From Mycolicibacterium celeriflavum (lineage in GTDB: Bacteria > Actinomycetota > Actinomycetes > Mycobacteriales > Mycobacteriaceae), in NCBI RefSeq assembly GCF_010731795.1, contig NZ_AP022591.1, positions 2,666,001 through 2,730,000 on the forward strand: a stretch of DNA of 64,000 nucleotides. Direction: 5' to 3'. A program made the translations under genes and the position numbers. Below the pieces are notes generated by a model. The model saw only the letters and a list, made by a program, of their open reading frames with translations. It was not told the origin of the DNA and searched no databases. Positions 46,016 to 54,721 of the stretch are shown here, piece by piece (positions within the stretch are counted from its first letter, which is position 1; each line of letters starts with the position of its first letter).

Positions 46016-46021
46016 ACTAGT
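46016..46021. repeat. Right target-site duplication of the IS element
   Basis: ACTAGT, the partner of 44937-44942. It contains the stop codon of the leftward nitronate monooxygenase gene (CTA at 46017-46019). Confidence 0.8.
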
Positions 46022-47144
46022 CGGGGAGCGAGTTGCTCAGGCGTTCGGTCGCGGCGACGTAGTCCTCGATGAACTCCCGAACCACTTCTCGAGCGGGTTT
46101 GACCTTGTTCATCAGCCCGACGCCCTGCCCGACAAAATACGTCGCCAACGCCTGGGCACCGGGATGGCCCTGCGAGGCGAGCACGTCGATCCGGCGGATG
46201 ACCGGCTCCGACAGCATCGACTGCAACGGCAACGGCAGCGGCCGCTGGCCGCCGTCGTTCGGCAGCCACGCTTGTGTCCAGTCCGAAACGAGCTGTCGCG
46301 CAGGCTTTCCCGTCCTACCCGCCGAACGGACGGTATCGCGCGACGTCGCGGCCAGAAACTTCTGCTTGGTGTGCGGCGCGGTCTCGGCCTCCTCGGTGGT
46401 GAGCCACACCGATCCGGTCCATGCCCCGTCGGCGCCCATCGCCACCGCCGCCGCCATCTGCCGGCCCGTGACGATGCCCCCCGCGGCGAGTACCGGAACC
46501 TTGGACCCGGCGGCCTCCACAGCCTCTAAGACCTCGGGGACCAGCACCAGCGTCGTCACCTCGCCGCAGTGTCCGCCGGCTTCGGTGCCCTGCGCGACGA
46601 TCAGGTCAACGCCGGCGCGCACCTGTTTGACGGCGTGCTCCTTGGCCCCCACCAGCGCCGCGACCGGAATGCCGCGCTCCTTGCCCGCCTCGATCATGTA
46701 GTCCGGCGGCACACCGAGCGCGTTGGCGATCAGCTTGATCGGATGGCTCATCGCCACGTCGAGCAGGTCCTTCCCGGTGTTGCCGGACAGGATGGGCGGA
46801 CCGGTGCGCGGCGACGCCTCCGGCTCGATGTCGTGAGCCGCCAGCAGTTCGGTGATGAAGCCGCGGTACTCGTCGGGGATGCGCGCGGCGAGGTCGCCGG
46901 TCGACAGCTTCTCCCCTTTGCCCTCGAACTTCGCGGGCACGATGATGTCCAGGCCGTACGGCTTGCCGCCGACATGGTCGTCGATCCACGACAGTTCCTG
47001 ATCCAGCAGCTCGGGGGTGTACGCGGTCGCGCCCAGCACGCCGAACCCACCGGCGTTGGTCACCGCGGCGACGACGTCACGACAGTGGCTGAACGCAAAG
47101 AGCGGAAAGTCGATACCGAACTGTTCACAGATGGCGGGTTTCAC
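46017..47144 (-). CDS. Nitronate monooxygenase family flavoprotein
   Basis: A 375-aa FMN TIM-barrel protein from a GTG start: NAGGFGVLGA near residue 30, AQGTEAGGHCGEV near residue 200 and the phosphate-binding AAGGIVTGRQMAAAVAMGADGAWTGS. This is the 2-nitropropane dioxygenase / nitronate monooxygenase family, which also includes enoyl-reductase-like members. It is the last gene of a leftward operon, 13 bp after the hydrolase gene. Physiological substrate is unknown. Confidence 0.88.
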   Translation of the reverse strand: MKPAICEQFGIDFPLFAFSHCRDVVAAVTNAGGFGVLGATAYTPELLDQELSWIDDHVGGKPYGLDIIVPAKFEGKGEKLSTGDLAARIPDEYRGFITELLAAHDIEPEASPRTGPPILSGNTGKDLLDVAMSHPIKLIANALGVPPDYMIEAGKERGIPVAALVGAKEHAVKQVRAGVDLIVAQGTEAGGHCGEVTTLVLVPEVLEAVEAAGSKVPVLAAGGIVTGRQMAAAVAMGADGAWTGSVWLTTEEAETAPHTKQKFLAATSRDTVRSAGRTGKPARQLVSDWTQAWLPNDGGQRPLPLPLQSMLSEPVIRRIDVLASQGHPGAQALATYFVGQGVGLMNKVKPAREVVREFIEDYVAATERLSNSLPD

Positions 47145-47157
47145 GCCACCAGTATCA

Positions 47158-47973
47158 CTAAGTCAGACCTGTATCCGAAAGAAACTTCCGGATCTCGTCG
47201 AGCATCTGCCGGCCGACGAGCAACTCGAGGTCGTTGTGTCCGGCGCCCGGCACCAGCACATAGCGCTTCGGTTCGTTGGCGGCGTCGAACAGCCGACGGC
47301 TCATCGGCTCGGGCACGACGTCGTCGCGAGCCCCCGCGATCACCATCAGCGGCACCCGTACCGACGCGATGCGGTCGACCGACGGGTAGCGGTCCGTCAG
47401 CAACCAACGCACCGGCAGCCACGGGTAGTGCACCGCGCCGACGTCGGGCAGCGAGGTGAACGGCGAGCGCAGCACCAGCGAGTGCGGCGGCCGCTCAACA
47501 CCGAGCCCGATAGCGACTGCGGCGCCGAGGGATTCGCCGAAATAGGTGATCTTCTCGACTTCCGGCTGCGCGGCCAGCCAGGCTTGCGCGGCCCGTGCAT
47601 CGGCAGCCAGACCCTCCTCCGACGGGCGGCCCGGATTCCCGCCGAACCCGCGGTAGTCGAACAACAGCACAGAGCAGCCCATCCGGTTCAGCGCCGAGGC
47701 CAGCGGCACGCGCATCGACCGATCGCCGGCGTTGCCGTTGAACACCAGCACGGCGGGAGCCTCGCCCTTGATCGGGAAAAACCAACTGGCCAGCCGGATT
47801 TCGTCGTCGGTCTCGAACACCACGTCCTGCCCGTTGGGGAGCATGGTGGCGGCAGCCGGCAGTGGACCCGGCGACGGGAAGTAGATCAACCGCCGCTGCT
47901 GGGACCAGAGTAGACCGATCAGACCCGCCGCCACGAGCGTGACGATAACGAGTACGCCGACCGTCCGGCGCAT
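47158..47973 (-). CDS. Membrane-anchored alpha/beta hydrolase
   Basis: A 271-aa protein with an N-terminal hydrophobic helix (residues 5-23) and an alpha/beta-hydrolase domain. It has the FNGNAGDRS oxyanion region, DYRGFGGNPG, nucleophile Ser in YFGESLGAAV, an Asp in GARDDVVP and His in PGAGHNDLE. It resembles Bem46/YqiG-type hydrolases. It starts at the base that ends the epimerase stop (TGATG). Confidence 0.88.
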   Translation of the reverse strand: MRRTVGVLVIVTLVAAGLIGLLWSQQRRLIYFPSPGPLPAAATMLPNGQDVVFETDDEIRLASWFFPIKGEAPAVLVFNGNAGDRSMRVPLASALNRMGCSVLLFDYRGFGGNPGRPSEEGLAADARAAQAWLAAQPEVEKITYFGESLGAAVAIGLGVERPPHSLVLRSPFTSLPDVGAVHYPWLPVRWLLTDRYPSVDRIASVRVPLMVIAGARDDVVPEPMSRRLFDAANEPKRYVLVPGAGHNDLELLVGRQMLDEIRKFLSDTGLT

Positions 47974-49004
47974 CAGGCCCGCAACGGCGCGAACGCGAAC
48001 TCGCGCAACCCGTCGCGTGGGTCCACCGCCGCGTGGAACCCGAGTACGTCGGCGGCCCGCGCGGGGTCCGCGACGATATGGCGGACGTCGCCGCTGCGGT
48101 ACTGTCCGGTGACCACGGGCGGGGCGTCACCGCGTGTTTCGCACAGCTCGGTGGCCACCTCCAGTATCGAGATCGGCCGTCCCGAACAGACGTTGAAAGC
48201 GCCGAACCCCTCCAACCGGGATTCCACCGCGGCCACGTTGGCCGCCGCGACGTCGTCGACGTGCACGAAGTCGCGCATCTGCCCACCATCTTCGAAAACC
48301 CGTGGTACATCACCAGATTCGAGTTCCGACCGGAAGATCGCCGCCACCCCCGAATACGGGGTGTCGCGCGGCATGTAGGGGCCGTACACGTTGTGGTACC
48401 GCAGGGCTGTGACGGCGCCGCCGACCGCCTCGGCCCATGCCAGCGCGTAATGCTCTTGAGCCGTCTTGCTGGCCGCATAGAGGCTGCGGGGCCGCAGCGG
48501 GGCGTCCTCGCCCACCAGCCGCCACTGCACGAGCACCCCACACAGCGGGCACCGGTGCTCGAACACGCCGGCGTCGAGGTCGGCGCGGGTGCGCGGCTGC
48601 GGGTCGACCGGCCCGTGTTCCGGGCAGTCGTAGCGCCCTTGGCCGTAGACCACCATCGAGGACGCCAGCACCAACCGCTGACAGCCCGCTGCGAACATCT
48701 CGGCTAGCAGCACCGCGGTGCCGTAGTCGTTGTGACTGCCGTACGACGGCGCGTCCGCGGCGTTCACCCCCGCTCCGACCACGGCCGCCTGATGGCACAC
48801 CACGTCGATGCCCTTCATCAGCGGCGCCAGCGCGGACGCGTCGCGGACGTCGAGCACCCGGCAGTCCGCGGGTGCCTCGGCGCCGGGCCCGTGGGCGGCG
48901 GGCAGCATCGCGTCGACAGCGATGACGTCGTGGCCGGCCTCGCGCAGCGCCGCGTCGACCCGGGCGCCGATGAAACCGGCCGCGCCGGTCAGCAGGACTC
49001 TCAC
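47973..49004 (-). CDS. NAD-dependent epimerase/dehydratase with a Cys-rich insert
   Basis: A 343-aa extended SDR starting at GTG 49004 (GTGA overlap with the mtnP stop). It has TGAAGFIG at the N-terminus, SSMVVYGQG, the catalytic YAASKTAQEHYAL, and DGGQMRDFVHVDDVA. Between the active-site Ser region and the Tyr lies an insert with YDCPEHG and FEHRCPLCG, resembling a zinc-binding knuckle. It matches galE3-type genes near mtnP in M. tuberculosis as I recall. The sugar substrate is unknown. Confidence 0.88.
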   Translation of the reverse strand: MRVLLTGAAGFIGARVDAALREAGHDVIAVDAMLPAAHGPGAEAPADCRVLDVRDASALAPLMKGIDVVCHQAAVVGAGVNAADAPSYGSHNDYGTAVLLAEMFAAGCQRLVLASSMVVYGQGRYDCPEHGPVDPQPRTRADLDAGVFEHRCPLCGVLVQWRLVGEDAPLRPRSLYAASKTAQEHYALAWAEAVGGAVTALRYHNVYGPYMPRDTPYSGVAAIFRSELESGDVPRVFEDGGQMRDFVHVDDVAAANVAAVESRLEGFGAFNVCSGRPISILEVATELCETRGDAPPVVTGQYRSGDVRHIVADPARAADVLGFHAAVDPRDGLREFAFAPLRA

Positions 49005-49777
49005 GGGAGTTCGAACGGCAGTCGGATGCCGTCGTGCGGCTGGCAGTGCGTACAGGAATTGTCCTGGGCTGTGTTTTCGATCGCCTCGTGCACGAGTTTC
49101 TTGAACGGCACCAGGTTGCGTTCGAATTCGGCGAATACGTCCACCGCCCGCACGCCGGCGCCCGTCTCGATGCCGGCATCCAGGTCGGTCACCAAGGCGA
49201 TTGCGGCATAACACATCTCGAGCTCACGAGCCAGCACCGCCTCGGGGTATCCCGTCATGTTCACCAGGGTGAAGCCCTGCTCGGCGAACCACCGGCTCTC
49301 GGCGCGGGTGGAAAACCGCGGTCCCTGCACCACCACCATGGTGCCGCCGTCGATGACACCGGGCAGATCGACGGCCGCGGCGCGCAACGTCGGGCAGTAC
49401 GGGTCGGCGAATGCGACATGGATGCCGCCCGAGTCGAAGTAGGTGTCGGGGCGGCCGCTGGTGCGGTCGACCAGTTGGTCGGGCACCACCATGGCGCCCG
49501 GCCCGAAGTCGGAGGTGAGGCTGCCAACGGCACACGGTCCGAAGATGCGTCGCACACCGAGTGCGCGCAGCGCCCACATGTTGGCCCGGTACGGCACCGT
49601 GTGCGGGGAGAACTCGTGGTTGACACCATGCCGCGGCAGGAACGCCACTTCGTGTTCGCCGACGGTTCCCACGGTGATCGGGGCGCTCGGCACGCCGTAC
49701 GGGGTGTCGAGGTTGACGCTGCGCGCGTCGGGCCCGAAGAAGCTGTAGAAGCCGCTCCCGCCGATGACTCCGAGCAC
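49001..49777 (-). CDS. mtnP: S-methyl-5'-thioadenosine phosphorylase (MtnP/Pnp family)
   Basis: A 258-aa purine nucleoside phosphorylase family enzyme: GVIGGSGFY (phosphate loop), FLPRHGVNHEFSPH, the FGPCAVGSL region, QGPRFSTRAES and NMTGYPEAVLARELEMCYA. It cleaves methylthioadenosine (or another purine nucleoside) with phosphate in polyamine/methionine salvage. The length is family-typical. The upstream 74-aa gene ends 3 bp before it starts. Confidence 0.92.
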   Translation of the reverse strand: MLGVIGGSGFYSFFGPDARSVNLDTPYGVPSAPITVGTVGEHEVAFLPRHGVNHEFSPHTVPYRANMWALRALGVRRIFGPCAVGSLTSDFGPGAMVVPDQLVDRTSGRPDTYFDSGGIHVAFADPYCPTLRAAAVDLPGVIDGGTMVVVQGPRFSTRAESRWFAEQGFTLVNMTGYPEAVLARELEMCYAAIALVTDLDAGIETGAGVRAVDVFAEFERNLVPFKKLVHEAIENTAQDNSCTHCQPHDGIRLPFELP

Positions 49778-49780
49778 GGT

Positions 49781-50005
49781 CTAAGCGGGCGGTTGATCGT
49801 CGGTTTCGTCGAGCCGTTGCGACGCGAGGCGCACGGTGTCGCGGATCTCGAACGCGTCGGTGGCAAAGCCGCCGACGGCGTTGGCGACGTCCTTGACCGC
49901 GGTGGTGATGATCGAGACCACCTCACCGACAGTCGATACGCCGGAGTCGAAGATCTCCTGCACGGCGTCCTTGCGAATCTCCGCCTTGCTGAGTCGGTCC
50001 TCCAT
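49781..50005 (-). CDS. Small helical hypothetical protein
   Basis: A 74-aa protein from ATG 50005 ([19 protein letters not shown]), mostly amphipathic helix with [21 protein letters not shown]. No domain is recognised. It heads the leftward mtnP operon and is divergent from menA with a 44-bp gap. Confidence 0.65.
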   Translation of the reverse strand: MEDRLSKAEIRKDAVQEIFDSGVSTVGEVVSIITTAVKDVANAVGGFATDAFEIRDTVRLASQRLDETDDQPPA

Positions 50006-50049
50006 GCGCTCAGTCTGCCACGGTCTGCGCCCGTGGGAGACTGTCGCTC

Positions 50050-50919
50050 GTGGCCACATTCGCCCAGTGGGTCGAAGGCGCGCGCCCGCGCACCCTGCCC
50101 AACGCGATCGCGCCGGTGATCGCGGGCACGGGCGCCGCGGCCTGGCTGCACGCCGCCTGCTGGTGGAAGGCGCTGCTCGCGCTGGCCGTGGCCGTCGCTC
50201 TGATCATCGGGGTGAACTACGCCAACGACTACTCGGACGGGATCCGCGGCACCGACGACGTTCGGGCCGGCCCGCTGCGGTTGGTCGGGTCGAAGGTCGC
50301 CACGCCGAGGGCGGTGCTCACGGCCGCGGTGGTGAGCATGGCCCTCGCGGCGGTGGCCGGCCTGGTGCTGGCGGCGGTGAGCGCGCCGTGGCTGATCGCG
50401 GTCGGCGCGGTCTGCATCGCTGGGGCGTGGCTGTACACCGGCGGCAAGCGGCCCTACGGCTATCTGGGGCTGGGCGAGGTCGCGGTGTTCGTGTTCTTCG
50501 GGCTGGTGGCCGTGCTGGGCACGCAGTACACCCAGGCGCTGCGGATCGACTGGGTGGGCGCCGCGATTGCGGTCGCGATGGGCGCCATGTCGTCGGCGGT
50601 GCTGGTGGCCAACAATTTGCGCGACATCCCGACCGACAAGGAGTCGGGGAAGATCACGCTGGCCGTGCGACTCGGCGACGCGCGGACCCGGCTGTTGTAT
50701 CAGGGTCTGCTGGCCGTGGCGTTCGCGTTGACATTGGTGCTGATGTCCGCGACGCCGTGGGCGGCGGTCGGCTTGATTGCGCTGCCGCTCGCGGTCCGCG
50801 CGGCGAGGCCGGTGCGGAAACGCCTCGGCGGCAAGGACCTCATTCCGGTACTGCGGGACACCGGGCTGACGATGCTGGTGTGGGCAGTGGCCGTCGCTAT
50901 CGCCCTTGCGATTAGGTGA
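50050..50919 (+). CDS. menA: 1,4-Dihydroxy-2-naphthoate polyprenyltransferase MenA
   Basis: A 289-aa UbiA-family integral membrane enzyme from a GTG start with about eight to nine TM helices. The first Asp-rich motif is [15 protein letters not shown] (residue 58 region) and the second is [14 protein letters not shown]. It joins the polyprenyl chain to DHNA, making demethylmenaquinone at the membrane. Its 3' end overlaps the convergent DUF1214 gene by 8 bp. Confidence 0.95.
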   Translation: MATFAQWVEGARPRTLPNAIAPVIAGTGAAAWLHAACWWKALLALAVAVALIIGVNYANDYSDGIRGTDDVRAGPLRLVGSKVATPRAVLTAAVVSMALAAVAGLVLAAVSAPWLIAVGAVCIAGAWLYTGGKRPYGYLGLGEVAVFVFFGLVAVLGTQYTQALRIDWVGAAIAVAMGAMSSAVLVANNLRDIPTDKESGKITLAVRLGDARTRLLYQGLLAVAFALTLVLMSATPWAAVGLIALPLAVRAARPVRKRLGGKDLIPVLRDTGLTMLVWAVAVAIALAIR

Positions 50920-52009
50920 CGGCCGTCGGGGCGTCGGCGGCCTTGACCAACTGGACCTCGGGCCGGGCGGGCACCGCGTCGGCGAGGAACCACCGGAACG
51001 CCAGGTTGCCGCGCGGATAGTCCACCGTGGTAATCGAATTCGGATGTTCGGTCATGCCGCGGGAGATGACGACCGTGACCGATCCGTCGGAGTTGGGCAC
51101 CGCGCTGTAGCCGTTGACCGATGTCCTGGCGTCTGGGACACCGGCCATGAACTGGTTCCACACCACCAGGTTCCAGAACCGGCATGCCGGCGGCCGGTGC
51201 GTGACGATCAGCGCCTCGTCGTCGGAGAGTTCGAAACTACCGTAGGCGTAGCAGGCGTCACGCGCCGACCAGCCAAAGTTCGCATCGGGCACCTGGTACG
51301 GATCGGCGAATTGGTTTGCCACCTGCGAGATTTCGTGACCGAGAGCGTGATGGTCGTCGACCCGTACACCAACGGCCAGCGGCACGATCGCGAACATCGT
51401 GCGCAGCCACGCCGCACTGGCCCGTAGCGCGGCCGCCGTCTCCGGGTCGCCGTGGCGGATCGCGTCGGGCTCGTCGAGCGCCTCGATCTGCCACGCCACC
51501 GGTCTGCCGGTCAGCGGGTCGGCCTGGTAGTCGCGGGTCACCAGCACCACGCCGTCGTCGGTGGGCCCGTAGTCGAACGAGAAGTTGCCGTCGGCGTCCA
51601 TGTCCAGGTCGTCGTCGCGGATGACCGCCACCACGCGGTCGGACCACGCGCCCGGTGACGGCTCGTTGTAGGCGGTCACCGAGAAGTACACGCTGTCGCC
51701 CTTGTTGCCGCTGATGCGGTAGCGGCGCTTCGGGTCGACCGGGCACATGAAGTACCAGGCGTCGGTGTTGTCGCCGCCCCAGCGGCGGTCGCGGCGGAAC
51801 GGGGTGTTGAGCTCCACCCACTGCGGCCGGCTCGGCTCGGCGAACAGGTAGGTGTCGAACGCGACCCCGAGAGTCGTCGCGAGCATGCGGTAGCCGTCGG
51901 CGATGTGACGATCGTCGGTGACCGCGCGATCCCCCTCGAGGAAGGCGCGGTCCAGCCCGCCGAGCGTGTCGAGCAGTTCGCGCCAGGCGGCGGTGGACTC
52001 GTGTGTCAT
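50912..52009 (-). CDS. DUF1214 domain protein
   Basis: A 365-aa protein from ATG 52009. The C-terminal region with [30 protein letters not shown] and [13 protein letters not shown] is typical of DUF1214, often found with DUF1254 in large exported proteins, but here without a signal peptide. Function is unknown. ATGA overlap with the TetR stop shows that the TetR gene is the first gene of this two-gene unit. Confidence 0.8.
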   Translation of the reverse strand: MTHESTAAWRELLDTLGGLDRAFLEGDRAVTDDRHIADGYRMLATTLGVAFDTYLFAEPSRPQWVELNTPFRRDRRWGGDNTDAWYFMCPVDPKRRYRISGNKGDSVYFSVTAYNEPSPGAWSDRVVAVIRDDDLDMDADGNFSFDYGPTDDGVVLVTRDYQADPLTGRPVAWQIEALDEPDAIRHGDPETAAALRASAAWLRTMFAIVPLAVGVRVDDHHALGHEISQVANQFADPYQVPDANFGWSARDACYAYGSFELSDDEALIVTHRPPACRFWNLVVWNQFMAGVPDARTSVNGYSAVPNSDGSVTVVISRGMTEHPNSITTVDYPRGNLAFRWFLADAVPARPEVQLVKAADAPTAVT

Positions 52010-52581
52010 GCGCTGATTCCTCTCGAGATGAGTTCGGCGGTGCGGTCCACCCACGCGTCGTCCAGACCATCGCCGCGGGTGATCAAGGCCATGAATGTCA
52101 TGCCCGCCACGGCCTCGACGAGTTCGGCGGCCGAGACGTCGGGCCGCACCTCACCGCGTGCCACCGCCGCCCCGAGCCGTTCGGTCAGGCCATGCGAGAG
52201 CACGTCGGCGAAGCGTTCGAGCAGCGCGGCGTGCAGTGGCGGGTTCGCGGCCATCTCACCGACGAGCCCAGGCAATGCGGCCCTGGCAGCGGGCGTGGTC
52301 AGCACGCCCGCTGTTCGGCGGACCATCTCGCGGACGTCGCCCGGCAGCGATCCGGTGTCGGGCAGTTCGGTGGCGGCGCTCACCGGAAACACGGCTTCAT
52401 GCACGACGTGCGCCTTGCCCGGCCAGCGCCGGTAGATCGCGGGCTTGCTGGTTCCTGCCCGACGTGCGATCGCGTCGACGGTCAGGTCCGCGTAGCCGGT
52501 CTCGCCGAGCAGGTCGACCGTCGCGCGCAGGACGGCGCCGTTGATGCGTTTGTCGCGAGGTCGGCCGATTTCCGTCGTCAT
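52006..52581 (-). CDS. TetR-family transcriptional regulator
   Basis: A 191-aa protein MTTEIGRPRDKRINGAVLRA with HTH VDAIARRAGTSKPAIYRRWPGKAHVV and a TetR C-terminal domain (GRPRDxR start typical of the TetR_C_16 type). It is divergent from the sulfotransferase gene with only 28 bp between starts. The inverted repeat at 52593-52610 is the likely operator for both directions. Confidence 0.9.
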   Translation of the reverse strand: MTTEIGRPRDKRINGAVLRATVDLLGETGYADLTVDAIARRAGTSKPAIYRRWPGKAHVVHEAVFPVSAATELPDTGSLPGDVREMVRRTAGVLTTPAARAALPGLVGEMAANPPLHAALLERFADVLSHGLTERLGAAVARGEVRPDVSAAELVEAVAGMTFMALITRGDGLDDAWVDRTAELISRGISA

Positions 52582-52592
52582 TACGAAACTGA

Positions 52593-52610
52593 CAGTAACA
52601 TAAGTTGCTG
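52593..52610. promoter_or_regulatory. Inverted repeat in the TetR/sulfotransferase gap
   Basis: CAGTAAC-ATAA-GTTGCTG (arms 52593-52599 and 52604-52610, 6 of 7 pairs) fills most of the 28-bp gap and touches the GTG start of the sulfotransferase. It is a plausible TetR operator. Confidence 0.45.
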
Positions 52611-53860
52611 TGACCGACACCACATCACCCGCGCCCGTCGTGCTCGACGACCTCGCCGAGCCCCGCTTCCCGGCCGAGATGGAGCCGCTTCGCCAGATGA
52701 TGGCGGCGATGGCGCCCGACTGCCCACTCAACGCCGACGTGCTGCACGCCAAGGCCAGCGCCGAAACCGGGCTCGACGCCTTCGGCGCCGACGACTATCG
52801 CGAGCGGCTGGACGTGTTTCTCGCTGCGCTCCAAGAGATTCCGGGCCTGCACGATGCCGGCGTCGTCAACTTCCACGCGCAGCTGTTGCAATGGTTGAAG
52901 AACCGGCTGCTGCTGACCGACCTGCTCGCCCGACATCCCGAGATCCACGACATCGAGTTGGCGCCGCCGGTCGTGATCGCCGGTCTGCCGCGCACCGGCA
53001 CCACGCACCTGCACAACCTGCTCGCGGCCGGCCCCACCCTTCGCGCGCTGCCCTATTGGGAGAGCAACGAGCCGTTCCCGCTGCCCTCGGAGGCCGGTGT
53101 CGAGCCGGACCCGCGGCGCACCCGGATGGACGCCGCGGTGGAGTTCATGAACGCGGTGATGCCGCACTTCGCGTTGATGCACGAGATGACCACCGACCAC
53201 GTCCACGAGGAGATCCAGCTGCTGGCCAACGACTTCTCATCGATGCTGTTCGAGACGCTCGGACACGTGCCGCGCTGGCGCGACTACTACCTGAGCCACG
53301 ACCAGACGCCGCACTACGAGCATCTGGCCACCCAGCTCAAGGCGCTGCAGTTCCTGCGCGGCGGCAGGCGCTGGTTGCTCAAGTCGCCGCAGCATCTCGA
53401 GCAGTTGCCGGTGCTCGACCGCGTGTTCCCCGGGGTCGTGATGATCGCCACCCATCGCGATCCGGTGCCGGTGGTGTTGTCGATGCTGGCGATGCTCACG
53501 TACTCCGCGCGGATGCACTGCTCGCCGGTGCCCGTCGAGCAGATCGCGGCGTGCTGGGTGGACCGGCTCGAACTCATGCTCAACGCGTTGATCCGCGACA
53601 GAGACGTCATCGGAGCGGAGCGCTCGATCGACATTCGCTTCGACGACTTCATGGCCGATGAACTGAGCACTGCCGCAAGCGTTTATGCGCTAGCCGGTGA
53701 GCCATTCACCGATGAGGCCCGCGCCGCGATAGCCGACTATCTGGCCGGACACCAGCGCGGCCGGTTGGGCCGGGTCGCGACGTCGGCGGAGATGTTCGGC
53801 CTGGACCCGGATGACCTGCACGCCCGCTTCACGCCCTACATCGAGCGCTTTCTGTCCTAA
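52610..53860 (+). CDS. Sulfotransferase family protein
   Basis: A 416-aa protein with the 5'-PSB loop GLPRTGTTHLHNLL (about residue 124) and the 3'-PB-like region LKSPQHLEQL plus MIATHRDPVPVVLSM. This is the mycobacterial Stf-type layout for PAPS-dependent sulfation of lipids or glycolipids. The stop interlocks with that of the convergent ClpC-N-like gene (CTAA). Acceptor is unknown; control by the divergent TetR is likely. Confidence 0.88.
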   Translation: MTDTTSPAPVVLDDLAEPRFPAEMEPLRQMMAAMAPDCPLNADVLHAKASAETGLDAFGADDYRERLDVFLAALQEIPGLHDAGVVNFHAQLLQWLKNRLLLTDLLARHPEIHDIELAPPVVIAGLPRTGTTHLHNLLAAGPTLRALPYWESNEPFPLPSEAGVEPDPRRTRMDAAVEFMNAVMPHFALMHEMTTDHVHEEIQLLANDFSSMLFETLGHVPRWRDYYLSHDQTPHYEHLATQLKALQFLRGGRRWLLKSPQHLEQLPVLDRVFPGVVMIATHRDPVPVVLSMLAMLTYSARMHCSPVPVEQIAACWVDRLELMLNALIRDRDVIGAERSIDIRFDDFMADELSTAASVYALAGEPFTDEARAAIADYLAGHQRGRLGRVATSAEMFGLDPDDLHARFTPYIERFLS

Positions 53861-54423
53861 GCGGCTTCGTCGAGCAGCGTGACGATTTCGTCGCGCAGCC
53901 GATCCGCATCGACGTGCTCGGTGATCAGTCGGAGGGCGCAGCGGTCACCGCCGCGCAGGATGCCGAGGATCAGGTGTTCGCAACCGATACTGGAGTCCTT
54001 GTGCGCCAAGGCTTCCCGCAGGGACAGCTCGAGTGCCTTCTTGGCCGGTTTGGTGAACGGAATGTGCCTGCGACGACGGGGCCGCCGGCCGGAGTTGCGA
54101 AGCGCGTTGTTCCACGCGTCGCGACCGAAATTGCGTACCACGTTGTCCCGCATGGCCCGCAGATCTATCCCGATCGAGCGCAGCGCATCGGCATCTTCGT
54201 CGAATGTCGGGTCGGCCGGCGTATCGGCCGAGTCCAGCTGTGCACGGACGGCTTCGGCCGTGACCCCGCGCCCTGCGAGCAGCCGCGAAAGATCGCGTCC
54301 CGCACTTTGCAAGACACCCACCAGCAGGTGCTCCGGCCGTATCGCTTCGGAATCCAACTCCCGCGCTTCTTCCTGCGCCAGCACCACGGCGATGCGGGCG
54401 TTGCGGCTGAACCTCTCGAACAT
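53857..54423 (-). CDS. Stand-alone ClpC-type N-domain protein (ClpC2/ClpC3-like)
   Basis: A 188-aa protein made of two Clp-N repeats and no AAA domains. Residues 1-65 (MFERFSRNARIAVVLAQEEARELDSE region, IRPEHLLVGVL) and residues 115-185 (IPFTKPAKKALELSLREALAHKDSSIG region, CEHLILGIL) closely resemble the ClpC1 N-terminal domain, including the MFERF start with Phe2. Between them lies a basic linker (RRPRRRRH). Such proteins can act as decoys or sensors for ClpC1 ligands. It begins 3 bp after the small HTH gene. Confidence 0.8.
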   Translation of the reverse strand: MFERFSRNARIAVVLAQEEARELDSEAIRPEHLLVGVLQSAGRDLSRLLAGRGVTAEAVRAQLDSADTPADPTFDEDADALRSIGIDLRAMRDNVVRNFGRDAWNNALRNSGRRPRRRRHIPFTKPAKKALELSLREALAHKDSSIGCEHLILGILRGGDRCALRLITEHVDADRLRDEIVTLLDEAA

Positions 54424-54425
54424 GC

Positions 54426-54626
54426 TCACCCTTTCCTGTTGTACTTCTGGTGCACCGCCTGGCGGCTGACCTCGAGGGCGGCCGCAATGGCCTGCCAACT
54501 CCAGCCCTGCTCCCGCGCGTTCGCCACGTGAATGGCCTCCACACGTTCCTGCAAACGCTGCAAAGCGCGTACCGCCGCCAATCCGACTGCAGGGTCTGTG
54601 CTGGTCAGCGCGTCGACATCGGTCAT
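54426..54626 (-). CDS. Small helix-turn-helix protein paired with the Clp-N protein
   Basis: A 66-aa protein with an N-terminal helix (LAAVRALQRLQERVEAIHV) and a C-terminal HTH (WSWQAIAAALEVSRQAVHQKY). It ends 2 bp before the Clp-N gene start and is divergent from the MoxR operon. It probably regulates its own promoter. An inverted repeat is present at 54672-54689. Confidence 0.8.
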   Translation of the reverse strand: MTDVDALTSTDPAVGLAAVRALQRLQERVEAIHVANAREQGWSWQAIAAALEVSRQAVHQKYNRKG

Positions 54627-54671
54627 GATGTCAACTTTACCTGACGTCTCTCGTTATGACAGCGGTTGTCT

Positions 54672-54689
54672 ATACCCTTGCCCGGGTAT
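54672..54689. promoter_or_regulatory. Inverted repeat in the HTH/MoxR divergent promoter
   Basis: ATACCC-TTGCCC-GGGTAT (arms 54672-54677 and 54684-54689) lies in the 95-bp divergent gap. It could bind the small HTH protein. Its TACCC/GGGTA form also recalls copper-responsive CsoR-type sites. Confidence 0.4.
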
Positions 54690-54721
54690 CCGCATCCGGC
54701 AGCCGGACCCGAAAGGCATTC

